Origin: JAXGYX01 sp040772065
Lineage (GTDB): Bacteria; Bacillota; Clostridia; Saccharofermentanales; Fastidiosipilaceae
Length of the DNA: 64,000 nucleotides
Direction of reading: 5' to 3'
Assembly (NCBI GenBank): GCA_040772065.1
Contig: JAXGYX010000001.1
Coordinates: 1,240,001 to 1,304,000 of the forward strand
Positions within the stretch are counted from its first letter, which is position 1; every line of letters starts with the position of its first letter. The notes under the pieces are model-generated. The model was not told the DNA's origin. It did not search any database and saw only the letters and a list, made by a program, of their open reading frames with translations. The position numbers and the translations under genes were made by a program. This document shows, piece by piece, positions 33,097 to 42,454 of this stretch.

Positions 33097-34278
33097 TCAT
33101 TTGACATAGCCGTACGCCGCGAAGAATTCATCTCGAAAGTCCAACAGACGATCTTCAAATATGGCTTGTCTCACCTGTTTCATCAGATTAACCAGGAAAT
33201 ATGTATTATGTAAAGAAGTTAGGCGCAGTCCGAAAATCTCACCCGCTTTGATCAGATGGCGGACGTACGCGCGCGAATAATTTCGACAGGTGTAGCAGTC
33301 ACAATTTGGATCGATCGGATTGAAGTCACGCGCGAAGCGTTGATCGCGGACAATCAGCCTACCTTGGCTGGTCATGACCGTGCCGTTTCGCCCAATGCGG
33401 GTCGGCAGCACACAGTCAAACATATCGATTCCGCGAATCGTACCCTCGATCAGATAGTCCGGCGTGCCGACGCCCATCAGGTAGCGCGGTTTGTCGGACG
33501 GCATAAGTGGAGTGACCGCTTCCAGCATCGCGTACAGGGTCTCAGCCGGTTCGCCCACACTAAGGCCACCGATGGCGTAACCGGGCAGATCATGACTGAG
33601 CACTTGTTCCAGACTTTGTCTGCGCAAATCAGCGTACATCCCGCCTTGCACAATGCCAAACAAAGCTTGTTCCGCCGCTTCCGGCGCGGCCTCGTGTGTG
33701 GCGACGCAGCGCTCCAGCCAGCGGGTCGTGCGCTCCAGCGACGCTTTGATATATGCGCGATCGGCGGGATAGGGGCTGCATTCGTCAAAAGCCATGATGA
33801 TATCCGCACCCAGCGCGTGTTGAATCTTTATGGAAAGCTCCGGCGTCAACAGATGGCGCGAGCCGTCAAGATGCGACTTGAAGTGGACACCTTCTTCTTT
33901 GATGTGTCTGCTGTCGGATAAACTGAAAACCTGAAACCCACCGCTGTCGGTCAGAATCGATCGATCCCAATTCATAAAGCGGTGCAGTTTGCCCGCCTCG
34001 CGGACGATGTCCTCACCCGGGCGCATCCAAAGATGATAAGTGTTGGATAAAATAATGCCCGCACCCAGTTCTTTCACCTCTTCCGGCGACAGCGCCTTGA
34101 CCGTCGCCTGTGTGCCCACCGGCATGAACGTCGGCGTTTCAAACGAGCCATGCGGTGTGTGCACGACACCCGCTCGGGCGCCGGACTGGGCGCAGACATG
34201 CAGCGGCTCATACCAAACCGGCCATTTCGATTCATTCTCGTCGCGTTTTTGTTGTGACTTTAACTCACTCACTGTCAT
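33097..34278 (-). CDS. tgt: tRNA-guanine transglycosylase
   Basis: A 393-residue enzyme that exchanges G34 for preQ1 in GUN-anticodon tRNAs. Visible motifs are SNTYHLWMRPG, the catalytic-Asp segment LTDSGGFQVFSLS, GGLSVGE, and the zinc site CDCYTC with a downstream His. The first ~20 residues are a hydrophilic extension. The start overlaps the queA stop by 14 bp, so the queuosine genes are co-translated. A short hairpin (CAAATGAG/CTCATTTG) surrounds the stop codon. Confidence 0.96.
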   Translation of the reverse strand: MTVSELKSQQKRDENESKWPVWYEPLHVCAQSGARAGVVHTPHGSFETPTFMPVGTQATVKALSPEEVKELGAGIILSNTYHLWMRPGEDIVREAGKLHRFMNWDRSILTDSGGFQVFSLSDSRHIKEEGVHFKSHLDGSRHLLTPELSIKIQHALGADIIMAFDECSPYPADRAYIKASLERTTRWLERCVATHEAAPEAAEQALFGIVQGGMYADLRRQSLEQVLSHDLPGYAIGGLSVGEPAETLYAMLEAVTPLMPSDKPRYLMGVGTPDYLIEGTIRGIDMFDCVLPTRIGRNGTVMTSQGRLIVRDQRFARDFNPIDPNCDCYTCRNYSRAYVRHLIKAGEIFGLRLTSLHNTYFLVNLMKQVRQAIFEDRLLDFRDEFFAAYGYVK

Positions 34279-35335
34279 TTCTCTTTTCTTTCATGATGAA
34301 CATCGCGTCGCCAAAGCTAAAGAACCGATATTCGCGTTCGACCGCGTGGCGGTACGCATTCATGATGGTATCATAGCCCGCGAAAGCTGACACCAGCATG
34401 ATCAAAGTGGACTCCGGCAGGTGAAAATTCGTGATCAGCGCGTCCATCACCTTAAATTGATAGCCCGGGTAGATAAAAATATCCGTATTGCCGGTTTGCG
34501 CGCGGACGGTCCCGTCTTCGGCGGCGACTGATTCGATCACTCGGCAGGAGGTCGTGCCGGTGCAGACCACACGCCGCCCGCTTTTCTTGGCACGATTGAT
34601 CCGCAGCGCGGCCTCTTCGCCTAGCACATAAGACTCACTGTGCATTTTGTGGTCGGTAATCAAATCAGCCTTGACCGGCCGAAATGTGCCCAGTCCAACA
34701 TGTAAGGTGACCCACGCCACCTCGACACCCTTGTCCTCAAGCGCCTCCAACAGCGAAGTTGTGAAATGCAAACCGGCTGTCGGCGCGGCGGAGGAGCCGT
34801 CGTGTCTGGCGTAGACTGTCTGATAGCGATCCGGATCAGCGGGTTTTTCATGAATATAAGGTGGCAGTGGCATAAGTCCGGCCCTGTCCAGAATTTCCTC
34901 CCAGATACCTTCAAAAGCAAAACGTGCCACGCGGTTGCCGTTCGGCAGCACTTCCACAATCCGCGCCTCCAGCTCACCCGGCAGAAAAACAACCTCCACG
35001 CCTTCTTTCAGTCTGCGGCCCGGCTTGCAAATCACCTCCCAAGTATCAACATTCAGACGTTTCAGCAGCAAAAACTCAACCGGCACGGCGGTCTGTTTTT
35101 TTCGACCCAGCAGTCTGGCGTGAATCACCTTCGTGTCATTGAGCACCAGGCAGTCTCCCGGATTCAACAGGTCGACGACATCGGTAAACACACCATCGGT
35201 CAAGCTGCCATCCTCTCCGATGATCAGCAGACGGCTGCCATCCCGATCCGGCGCCGGATGCTGCGCGATCAGGCGTTCGGGCAGGTCATAGTAAAAATCA
35301 CTTCGCCGCAGGTTACATTCTTTATTAGTGTCCAT
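34265..35335 (-). CDS. queA: S-adenosylmethionine:tRNA ribosyltransferase-isomerase
   Basis: A 356-residue enzyme adding the ribosyl unit of SAM to preQ1 in tRNA. Conserved segments include YDLPERLIAQHPA, LVLNDTKVIHARLLG, and the SAPTAGLHFT-type block, here SAAPTAGLHFT. The ATG at 35335 is preferred over the ATG at 35344 because the latter overlaps a -10-like box; no ribosome site precedes either, so the mRNA may be nearly leaderless. It is the first gene of queA-tgt-yajC and is divergent from dapA. Confidence 0.94.
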   Translation of the reverse strand: MDTNKECNLRRSDFYYDLPERLIAQHPAPDRDGSRLLIIGEDGSLTDGVFTDVVDLLNPGDCLVLNDTKVIHARLLGRKKQTAVPVEFLLLKRLNVDTWEVICKPGRRLKEGVEVVFLPGELEARIVEVLPNGNRVARFAFEGIWEEILDRAGLMPLPPYIHEKPADPDRYQTVYARHDGSSAAPTAGLHFTTSLLEALEDKGVEVAWVTLHVGLGTFRPVKADLITDHKMHSESYVLGEEAALRINRAKKSGRRVVCTGTTSCRVIESVAAEDGTVRAQTGNTDIFIYPGYQFKVMDALITNFHLPESTLIMLVSAFAGYDTIMNAYRHAVEREYRFFSFGDAMFIMKEKRNDSE

Positions 35336-35342
35336 AACCAGC

Positions 35343-35441
35343 ATATTCTAGCAGATACATTTAGAATTACCGTATTTTTCATTCCAATCCGTCAAAAAAT
35401 GAGGATTTTATGTTCAATTTGTCATGGATTTGCTAGAATAT
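35343..35441. promoter_or_regulatory. Divergent queA/dapA control region with inverted extended -10 boxes
   Basis: The 11-base sequence TGCTAGAATAT occurs on the minus strand at 35353-35343 and on the plus strand at 35431-35441. Each contains an extended -10 (TGCTAGAAT) and faces its own gene. Clear -35 boxes are absent. For queA the predicted start site is only a few bases before the ATG at 35335. Confidence 0.45.
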
Positions 35442-35501
35442 ACAAAGCTGATTGGCAGATATGTGGAGTAAATACTCAGAAGAGTGAACCAGGAGGAAAA
35501 G

Positions 35502-36386
35502 ATGGCTAAGAAAGTGATCTACGAAGGCGCCGGCGTCGCAATTGTGACCCCTTTTAATGAATCAGGCGTTGACTATAATAAATTCAAAGAATTGATCGAG
35601 CGTCAAATCAAAGCGGGCACCGACGCGATCATCGTCTGTGGGACGACAGGCGAGGCTTCCACCATGCCCGATGATGAGCACATCGAAGTGATCCGCTTCG
35701 CGGTCGAGGTGGTGAATAAACGCATTCCGGTAATCGCCGGCACCGGCAGCAATGACACCGCGCACGGCATCGAGCTGTCCAAGATGGCGGAGGAGACGGG
35801 GACCGACGCGCTGCTCCTGGTCACGCCTTACTATAACAAAACCAGTCAAAAAGGATTAGTTGAGCATTATAAGAAAACCGCCGCGGCGGTCAATCTGCCG
35901 ATCGTGCTGTACAATGTGCCCTCGCGCACCAGTCTCAATATCGCTCCGACCACCTACGAGGCCTTGGCGGAAGTCGATAACATCGTCGCGATCAAAGAAT
36001 GCAACATTCACCAGGTGGCTGAGACCATGCAGCGCTGCCCGGGCGCCTTCACCTACTATTCCGGCGAGGACGGACTGGTTGTGCCGTTGATGGCGCTTGG
36101 CGGAAAAGGCGTGATCTCGGTGCTGTCCAACGTCTGGCCGGAGCGCGTGGTCGAGCTGACTCACTCTTTCCTGGACGGTGACGTCCGCGGCGCCGCCGAG
36201 ATTCAGGTCAGCCTGCAGGCGCTGGTCAACGCGCTGTTCTCCGATGTCAACCCAATCGCCGTCAAAGAGTCGATGAACATGATGGGGTTGGAGGTTGGCG
36301 AGTGCCGCCTGCCACTCACCACGATGACCGAAGAGGGCGCGGCCAAGTTGGAGACCTGCCTCAAGACTTACGGTCTTTTGGACTAA
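35502..36386 (+). CDS. dapA: 4-hydroxy-tetrahydrodipicolinate synthase
   Basis: A 294-residue enzyme from the ATG at 35502 (CAGGAGGAAAAG upstream); a GTG 18 bases earlier is out of place. It condenses pyruvate with aspartate semialdehyde in lysine/diaminopimelate synthesis. The Schiff-base Lys is in NIVAIKE, the Tyr in LYNVPSRT, and the substrate loop GTTGEAST is near 45-52. dapB follows in the same direction, separated by a hairpin. Confidence 0.96.
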   Translation: MAKKVIYEGAGVAIVTPFNESGVDYNKFKELIERQIKAGTDAIIVCGTTGEASTMPDDEHIEVIRFAVEVVNKRIPVIAGTGSNDTAHGIELSKMAEETGTDALLLVTPYYNKTSQKGLVEHYKKTAAAVNLPIVLYNVPSRTSLNIAPTTYEALAEVDNIVAIKECNIHQVAETMQRCPGAFTYYSGEDGLVVPLMALGGKGVISVLSNVWPERVVELTHSFLDGDVRGAAEIQVSLQALVNALFSDVNPIAVKESMNMMGLEVGECRLPLTTMTEEGAAKLETCLKTYGLLD

Positions 36387-36419
36387 TCTTTAATAACCGA
36401 TCATTCACGCAAGCATTTG

Positions 36420-36449
36420 AAGATCGCGGCCATGTTTGACCGCGATCTT
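36420..36449 (+). terminator. Hairpin between dapA and dapB
   Basis: A perfect 10-bp stem AAGATCGCGG/CCGCGATCTT with a 10-base loop. It has no T-tract, so it is more likely an attenuating or stabilising hairpin than a full terminator. Confidence 0.5.
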
Positions 36450-36487
36450 GTAAATCTTACGTGAACAAAAAATATGAGGAAAGAAAT

Positions 36488-37252
36488 ATGAGAATTTTAT
36501 TGTCAGGCTGCTGCGGGCGGATGGGACGAGTCATAACCGGGATCGCGAACAACAGAGAGGATTGCGAGGTGGTCGCCGGCTTGGACCGCGTCTTGGATCC
36601 AAACCTACCGTTCCCTGTCTTCGCCAATTCCGCGGACTGCGACGTCGACTACGATGTGCTGATTGATTTTAGCAATCCTTCGGCCTTGCCCGGAGTCATC
36701 GATCTCTCCAAACGAACCGGCAAGCCTTTGGTCGTCGCGACCACCGGGCTGAGCGAGCGGGAGACCGCCGATCTGAACCGACTCAGTCAGACCAACGCCG
36801 TGTTCACTTCGGCGAACATGTCTCTCGGCATCAACATCCTGATCAAACTGGCGCGGGATGCGGCGAAGACACTCTATCCGGACTTCAACATCGAGATCAT
36901 CGAGGCGCATCACAATCAAAAGGTGGACGCTCCCTCGGGAACGGCTTTGATGATCGCTGATGAAATCAAGGACGCGCTCGATGATGAGGCTGTGTTCTAC
37001 CGATACGAACGTCAGTCATTTCGCGAGAAGCGCGTGGCCAACGAAATCGGAATCTCCGCCATCCGTGGAGGCACGATCGTGGGTGAGCACGATGTGATGT
37101 TCGCCGGATCTCAGGAAGTGTTGACCATCAAACATTCCGCGCAGTCACGCGAAGTGTTCGGCGAGGGCGCGATCGCGGCCGCCTTGTTCCTGCACGGCAA
37201 GAAGCCGGGGCATTATGACATGAACGATTTGATCAGCGCGTCAATTGACTGA
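36488..37252 (+). CDS. dapB: 4-hydroxy-tetrahydrodipicolinate reductase
   Basis: A 254-residue enzyme from the ATG at 36488, after GAGGAAAG. The nucleotide-binding loop is GCCGRMGRVI, and the catalytic block is EAHHNQKVDAPSGTALM with the His pair and Lys expected of DapB. It reduces the DapA product with NAD(P)H. It is the second gene of a two-gene lysine pair. Confidence 0.96.
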   Translation: MRILLSGCCGRMGRVITGIANNREDCEVVAGLDRVLDPNLPFPVFANSADCDVDYDVLIDFSNPSALPGVIDLSKRTGKPLVVATTGLSERETADLNRLSQTNAVFTSANMSLGINILIKLARDAAKTLYPDFNIEIIEAHHNQKVDAPSGTALMIADEIKDALDDEAVFYRYERQSFREKRVANEIGISAIRGGTIVGEHDVMFAGSQEVLTIKHSAQSREVFGEGAIAAALFLHGKKPGHYDMNDLISASID

Positions 37253-37376
37253 TTTTCATCGTTCTCCTGTCACCTTTACTTAGGCGTCAATAATACTAAA
37301 ACGAAGCAAACGATTAAAACAAACAAAGTGGATACACGAATTTTAAACGGATGATGATCGGACAATGGACTCTTTG

Positions 37377-37409
37377 GACAACCGATTGAGGCAAACTCAA
37401 TCGGTTGTC
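37377..37409. terminator. Bidirectional terminator between dapB and trmFO
   Basis: A perfect 14-bp stem (37377-37390 with 37396-37409) and a 5-base loop. The trmFO stop codon (37397-37399) lies inside the stem. On the plus strand TCTTCTT follows, ending dapB transcription. Confidence 0.75.
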
Positions 37410-38713
37410 TTCTTGAATTCTTCGATCCACTTGAGGCTGCGTCCGGCGTACGCCACTCCTCTGTTCTTTTTGCCCTTGACTTTTTCAGTCAATGGCGCGA
37501 TCAGACCGAAATTGGCGTTCATTGGCTGAAAGTTTTGAATTCGCGGATCGGAGACATAATGTGACAGCGCGCCGATCATTGTGATTGGCGGCAAGATGAA
37601 ATCAGCCGGACCGCCTTTAGCCAATCGCGCGGCGTTGACGCCGGCGACCAGCCCGGACGCGATGGACTCCACATAGCCTTCCACGCCGGTCATCTGACCG
37701 GCAAAAAACAATCCCGGTCGAGTAAGGGCTTCAAATCCGGCGGATAAAAAGCCGGGTGAATGCAAAAAGGTATTACGGTGCATCACTCCATAGCGAGCGA
37801 AGACCGCGTTTGCCAAACCCGGTATCAGGCCGAACACTCTGCGCTGCTCGCCAAACTTAAGTCGGGTCTGAAAGCCGACCAGATTGTACAGCGTTCCCGC
37901 CCGATCGTCCTGGCGCAGCTGGACACAGGCGTAAGGCATTTTCCCGGTTGCCGGATCAACCAGGCCGACCGGCTTGAGCGGTCCATAGCGCATCGTGTCC
38001 ACGCCGCGCTTCGCCATGGTTTCAATCGGCATGCATCCTTCAAACACAATCTCGCGCTCAAACTCTTTCACATCCGCCAATTCAGCGTTGATCAGCTCAT
38101 GGTAAAAAGCCAGGTATTGTTGCTCGTCCAACGGGCAATTCAAATAGTCTGCTCCACCCTTGTCGTATCTCGACTGGCGAAACACTACCTGCTGATCCAA
38201 CGATTCCAAAGTGACAATGGGAGCGGCGGCGTCAAAAAAATACAAGCGATCCATGCCAAGCAGCGAACCAATCTGTTCGAACAGCCCTCCATCAGTCAGA
38301 GGACCGGTCGCGATCACCACAATTTCGGCGTCGGGGATGCCGGACACTTTTTCAGTTCGTTGATGAATCAGCGGATGCCGTTTGATTTTCTCGGTGACCG
38401 AGGCGGCGAACAAATCCCGATCCACCGCCAGTGCTCCGCCGGCGGGCAGTCTGTGTTGGTCAGCGGATTGAATCAGCTCGGAACCCAGCAGACGCAACTC
38501 CTCCTTCAACAGCCCAACGGCGTTTTCCACCGCCGCGGCGCGAAATGAGTTGCTGCACACCAGCTCTGCGAAATCATCGCTTTTGTGCGCCTCGCTTTTG
38601 TCGAGCGGCTTCATCTCAAGCAATTCCACTTGAATTCCACGAGACGCGATTTGCAAAGCGGCTTCACAGCCCGCCAAACCGGCGCCGACCACGGTGACTG
38701 TTTTTGTGCTCAT
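37397..38713 (-). CDS. trmFO: Methylenetetrahydrofolate-tRNA-(uracil-5-)-methyltransferase TrmFO
   Basis: A 438-residue flavoprotein from the ATG at 38713 (AGGA seven bases upstream); the frame also opens at a TTG two codons earlier. The FAD-binding VVGAGLAGCEAALQIA is at the N-terminus, then the family block MKPLDKSEAHKSDDFAELVCSNS with the catalytic Cys. It makes ribothymidine at position 54 of tRNA using folate. It follows topA, as in Firmicutes. Confidence 0.95.
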   Translation of the reverse strand: MSTKTVTVVGAGLAGCEAALQIASRGIQVELLEMKPLDKSEAHKSDDFAELVCSNSFRAAAVENAVGLLKEELRLLGSELIQSADQHRLPAGGALAVDRDLFAASVTEKIKRHPLIHQRTEKVSGIPDAEIVVIATGPLTDGGLFEQIGSLLGMDRLYFFDAAAPIVTLESLDQQVVFRQSRYDKGGADYLNCPLDEQQYLAFYHELINAELADVKEFEREIVFEGCMPIETMAKRGVDTMRYGPLKPVGLVDPATGKMPYACVQLRQDDRAGTLYNLVGFQTRLKFGEQRRVFGLIPGLANAVFARYGVMHRNTFLHSPGFLSAGFEALTRPGLFFAGQMTGVEGYVESIASGLVAGVNAARLAKGGPADFILPPITMIGALSHYVSDPRIQNFQPMNANFGLIAPLTEKVKGKKNRGVAYAGRSLKWIEEFKKTTD

Positions 38714-38780
38714 AACCAAGTCCTGCCTTAATTAATCAATTCAGATTCGAAACGGCCTTTTCGCAACGCACTTCACCAAA

Positions 38781-40961
38781 TCATCCGTCCTCCGCGCCAC
38801 CCTCCTCAGCCGCGGACGCGCCGGATTTCTTCGCGCTCTTTTTTCGTTGATTGGTCGGACATTCCTTGTTTCCACATCTGACATAGGTTTTGCCCCGGAA
38901 ACGCTTCTCGACCATGTAGCTGCCACAGACTTCACAGTTTTGATTGTCCAACGGCATGTCCCAGCTGATGAAGTCGCAATCCTTGTCATTGGTCTTCTCA
39001 CAAAGGTAAAAGACGCTTCCTCTTTTGGATTTGCGTGAAACAATATCCGATCCGCATTTGGGGCAATGGGTACCGGTTTTCACGACGATGCTGTTGGTGT
39101 ACTTACACTCCGGGAATCCGGAGCAGGCGATGAAGCTTCCGTAGCGGCCGTCCTTGATGACCAGCTCTTTGCCACATTCGGGGCACATCTCACCAGTCTT
39201 CTTATCTTCGATCACTATTTTCTCAATGTTTTCATACGCGTCTTCGACCTTTTGATGAAATCCCGGGTAGAACGAATCCAACAACTCCACCCAGTTTTGA
39301 TCGCCGGACTCCACCGTGTCGAGGCCGTTTTCCATCGAGGCGGTGAACGACTCGTTGATATACTCATCAAAGTTGCTGCGCAGCATCTCCGTGACGGTGC
39401 GTCCCAGCTTAGTCGGCACAAGCTGGCGTTGGTCTTTTTCAGCGTAGCGCCGATCCAAGATTGTAGAGATGGTGGGCGCGTAGGTAGACGGTCGACCGAT
39501 GCCATCCTCTTCCATCGCTTTGATCAGCGAGGCCTCGGTGAACCGTGGCGGAGGCAAGGTGAATTTCTGTTCGGGCAATTTCTCTTTGCAGCTCAGCTCT
39601 TGTTTTTCGACCAGAGGAGGGATGATCGATTTGGCCGCCGCCTCTTCCTCCTCTTCTTTCTTTGTTTTCTCTTTGTTAACGTCCTCATACGCCGCTAAAA
39701 AACCGGCAAACACGATCTGCTCACCTGTGGAGCGGAACAATTGATCCGCGCAGGTCGTCGAGACAGTTAATGTGTCGATGCTGGCGTTCGCCATCTGAGA
39801 GGCCAGGAAACGATCCCAGATCAGACGATACAGCCTGAACTGATCATTGGTCAGCAATTCTCGAATCTTCATCGGCTGATAATCGAAGTGAGCCGGGCGG
39901 ATCGCCTCATGGGCGTCCTGCGAGGCGCTTTTATTTGTATATGTGTTGGGCTTTTTGGGAAGGTAGTCTTCACCATAGCCACTCAGGATCAACCGTTTCG
40001 CCTCAGCTAGGGCCTCATCTGATATGCGGACCGAGTCGGTACGGATATAGGTGACCAAGGCAGTCGGACCCACTTCGGGCAAATCGACGCCCTCGTACAG
40101 CTGTTGAGCGATGCTCATGGTCTTGCGCGCTGAAAAGCCAAGGCGTCGAGCGGCTTCCTGCTGCAGTGTGCTGGTGGTGAACGGAGCGGCGGGTTTGCGC
40201 TTACGATTGCCTTTCTTGATCTCCTCGACGATAAAAGGCTTGTTGTCAATGGCGGCAAGCACTCGATCCGCCATCTCCTTGTTCTTCAACTTCACAACCT
40301 GTGGCTTATTACCGGCACCTTTATGAACACCGTGATATTTCGCCTTGAACGTTTCTTTTTTCTCTGTCTCGAGGACAACGTGAAGATTCCAATATTCTTC
40401 CGGTTTGAACGCCTCAATCGCCTCTTCGCGTTCGACAATCATCCGTGTCGCGACCGACTGAACACGTCCGGCGGACAGCCCTTTTTTAATCTTTTTCCAA
40501 AGAACCGGACTGATCTCATAGCCAACGAGGCGGTCCAAGATGCGCCGCGCCTGCTGGGCGTGCATCAAGTCCTCATTGATCGGCCGTGGCTGTTCGATCG
40601 CCTGTCGCACAGCCTTTTCGGTAATCTCATTAAAAGAGACCCGACATTCACTGGCCGGATCGATCTTCAACACATTGGCGATGTGCCAAGCGATCGCCTC
40701 TCCCTCGCGGTCCGGGTCAGTCGCGATGAACACGCGATCGGCGTCTTTCGCGAGCTGTTTCAGTTCTCGGACAACCTTTTCCTTGCCGGGCATGGTGATA
40801 TATCTGGGTTTAAACTCATTTTTCACATCCACTCCCAGTGTGGAAGACGGCAGATCTCGGATATGTCCGACAGAAGCCGAAATGACGTAATCCGGTCCCA
40901 GATAGCGCCCAATGGTTTTGGCCTTGGCCGGTGATTCAACGATAACTAAGTTTTGCGACAT
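38781..40961 (-). CDS. topA: DNA topoisomerase I
   Basis: A 726-residue type IA topoisomerase. The Toprim domain is at the N-terminus (VIVESPAKAKTIGRYLG, FIATDPDREGEAIAW), the catalytic Tyr is in LVTYIRTDSVRIS, and three C-terminal zinc units follow (CPECGKE..., CPKCGSD..., CEVCGSY...C). It ends in a Lys/Ala-rich tail. It relaxes negative supercoils. A promoter candidate lies 180 bases upstream; trmFO follows after 67 bases. Confidence 0.96.
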   Translation of the reverse strand: MSQNLVIVESPAKAKTIGRYLGPDYVISASVGHIRDLPSSTLGVDVKNEFKPRYITMPGKEKVVRELKQLAKDADRVFIATDPDREGEAIAWHIANVLKIDPASECRVSFNEITEKAVRQAIEQPRPINEDLMHAQQARRILDRLVGYEISPVLWKKIKKGLSAGRVQSVATRMIVEREEAIEAFKPEEYWNLHVVLETEKKETFKAKYHGVHKGAGNKPQVVKLKNKEMADRVLAAIDNKPFIVEEIKKGNRKRKPAAPFTTSTLQQEAARRLGFSARKTMSIAQQLYEGVDLPEVGPTALVTYIRTDSVRISDEALAEAKRLILSGYGEDYLPKKPNTYTNKSASQDAHEAIRPAHFDYQPMKIRELLTNDQFRLYRLIWDRFLASQMANASIDTLTVSTTCADQLFRSTGEQIVFAGFLAAYEDVNKEKTKKEEEEEAAAKSIIPPLVEKQELSCKEKLPEQKFTLPPPRFTEASLIKAMEEDGIGRPSTYAPTISTILDRRYAEKDQRQLVPTKLGRTVTEMLRSNFDEYINESFTASMENGLDTVESGDQNWVELLDSFYPGFHQKVEDAYENIEKIVIEDKKTGEMCPECGKELVIKDGRYGSFIACSGFPECKYTNSIVVKTGTHCPKCGSDIVSRKSKRGSVFYLCEKTNDKDCDFISWDMPLDNQNCEVCGSYMVEKRFRGKTYVRCGNKECPTNQRKKSAKKSGASAAEEGGAEDG

Positions 40962-41326
40962 GTTCCAATCCTTTGCGTATGATGATCAGATAATTTCAAT
41001 TAAGCGATTCGCGCACGGTCGAGCCAGCCGCGCCTTCGCTTCGCCACCGCGATTAGAGCGAGCGACTCGGTCGTCGGCGCATAGTTTAATACAAAAACGG
41101 CGCAGTCATCGAAATCATCGGACAAAGCTCTGCAAGTCCGGTTAATTTATGACAAGGCGCACACTTTGTCAAACTTTCCCCCGACAAACTGTACAACACT
41201 CTTTCAAGAATTTTCAACCTAAGTTCCTTAATCAATATAAATATGGTACGCAAAGAACACCGGCAATTCGGCGCGTGGGTGGGCGTATTTTTGGAGAGAT
41301 GCCACCTTGTCAGCGACTTTGAGACA
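40962..41326. other. topA upstream region
   Basis: No gene is supported in these 365 bases between dprA and topA. It holds a promoter candidate for topA (41144-41172) and so a leader of about 175 bases whose AT/GC content changes abruptly near 41060. No riboswitch is recognised. Confidence 0.5.
41144..41172 (-). promoter_or_regulatory. Promoter candidate for topA-trmFO
   Basis: On the minus strand TTGACA (41172-41167), 17 bases, TAAATT (41149-41144). Confidence 0.6.
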
Positions 41327-42454
41327 TTATGACAAATGATATTTTCCGGCCGTCTTGCTGATTTCACCACTTATCTCATGTCGCATCAGATGGTCAAAAA
41401 ATACCTCCTCGGGTAATCGGCTGGCGATTTTGAGTTCGGCCACTGTCAGCGGACCGGCGCTCAGCAGAGAGGTCAGCTCGCTGTCACCCCTCTTCGTGGA
41501 AAGATTCAAGTCATCCGTCGGTTCGTTTTCCGACTCAGCTAAAAGTCGATGACCGGACAAATACGGAAGCAAGTCCTGCGGTTCCAGCAAGGGAGTCGCC
41601 CCCTCACGCAGCAAGTGGTTGGTGCCTTGGCTGGTCGGAGAATAGATTGTGCCGGGCAGCGCCAGGACCTCCTTTCCCTGATCCAGCGCGAAATTCGTGG
41701 TGATCATGGTACCGCTCTTTCTCGCTGCCTCGATGACGACCAGCGCGTCCGACAACACACTGATCAAGCGGTTGCGGGCCGGAAAGTGTTGCTTTCGGGG
41801 AGGCGTGAGCGGTGGATATTCGCTGATCAACAAACCGCGGGCACTCAAGGCGTCAAAAACATTCCGATTGTCGCGAGGATAGCAAATATCCAATCCACAG
41901 CCCAACACCGCGGCGGTCTTGCCTCCATTTTTCAAACACACCTCGTGCGCCAATCCGTCAATTCCCGCTGCCATTCCGGAAACGATCGTCACCCCCCGCA
42001 GCGCCCAATCGCCAACCATATATTTTGTGGCCTTTACGCCATAGGGCGACGGTCTTCTCGTGCCGATCACACTGACGCATACGTCAGGCGGCGGCATGTC
42101 AAGCGGACCTTTCAGATATAAAAAAGGAGGTGGATGAAGATTGGCATATGGCGCGATCGGATAGTCGGCCTCGCCGGGTGACACGATACGGATCTTATGT
42201 TCAAGCGCGCTTTGCACCCGTCGCTCCGTCCGCGCTCGAAAGTCGCGACTGGTCATCAGAGGGACAACGTTGGCTATTTGCTCTTTCGTCAAATCCAACG
42301 TGCGTAAACATTCGCGCCAACCGGTTGCCGACCAATGATCGGGTAAACTGATCGCGCGCGTCATCAGTTTGGCACTTAAAAGAGCATGTGGGTATCTCAG
42401 GCTGCTCATGCCTTCCTGCAAGGCAACCTTGACAGCGAAAGTCTCCGGATCCAT
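41327..42454 (-). CDS. dprA: DNA-processing protein DprA
   Basis: A 375-residue Rossmann-fold protein from the ATG at 42454, which overlaps the comM stop by one base (TGATG). Conserved DprA segments are VIGTRRPSPYG, SGMAAGIDGLAHE, AVLGCGLDICYPRDN and LALPGTIYSPTSQGTN. It loads RecA on single-strand DNA during transformation. The C-terminal winged-helix part is present. A GTG one codon upstream is an alternative start. Confidence 0.94.
   Translation of the reverse strand: MDPETFAVKVALQEGMSSLRYPHALLSAKLMTRAISLPDHWSATGWRECLRTLDLTKEQIANVVPLMTSRDFRARTERRVQSALEHKIRIVSPGEADYPIAPYANLHPPPFLYLKGPLDMPPPDVCVSVIGTRRPSPYGVKATKYMVGDWALRGVTIVSGMAAGIDGLAHEVCLKNGGKTAAVLGCGLDICYPRDNRNVFDALSARGLLISEYPPLTPPRKQHFPARNRLISVLSDALVVIEAARKSGTMITTNFALDQGKEVLALPGTIYSPTSQGTNHLLREGATPLLEPQDLLPYLSGHRLLAESENEPTDDLNLSTKRGDSELTSLLSAGPLTVAELKIASRLPEEVFFDHLMRHEISGEISKTAGKYHLS

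Noticed and set aside
35345..35400. preQ1 riboswitch before queA
   Set aside because: The space is too short and the conserved preQ1 aptamer bases are not seen.
37760..38548. 262-codon plus-strand frame opposite trmFO
   Set aside because: Antisense to an intact TrmFO gene; a product of high GC third positions.
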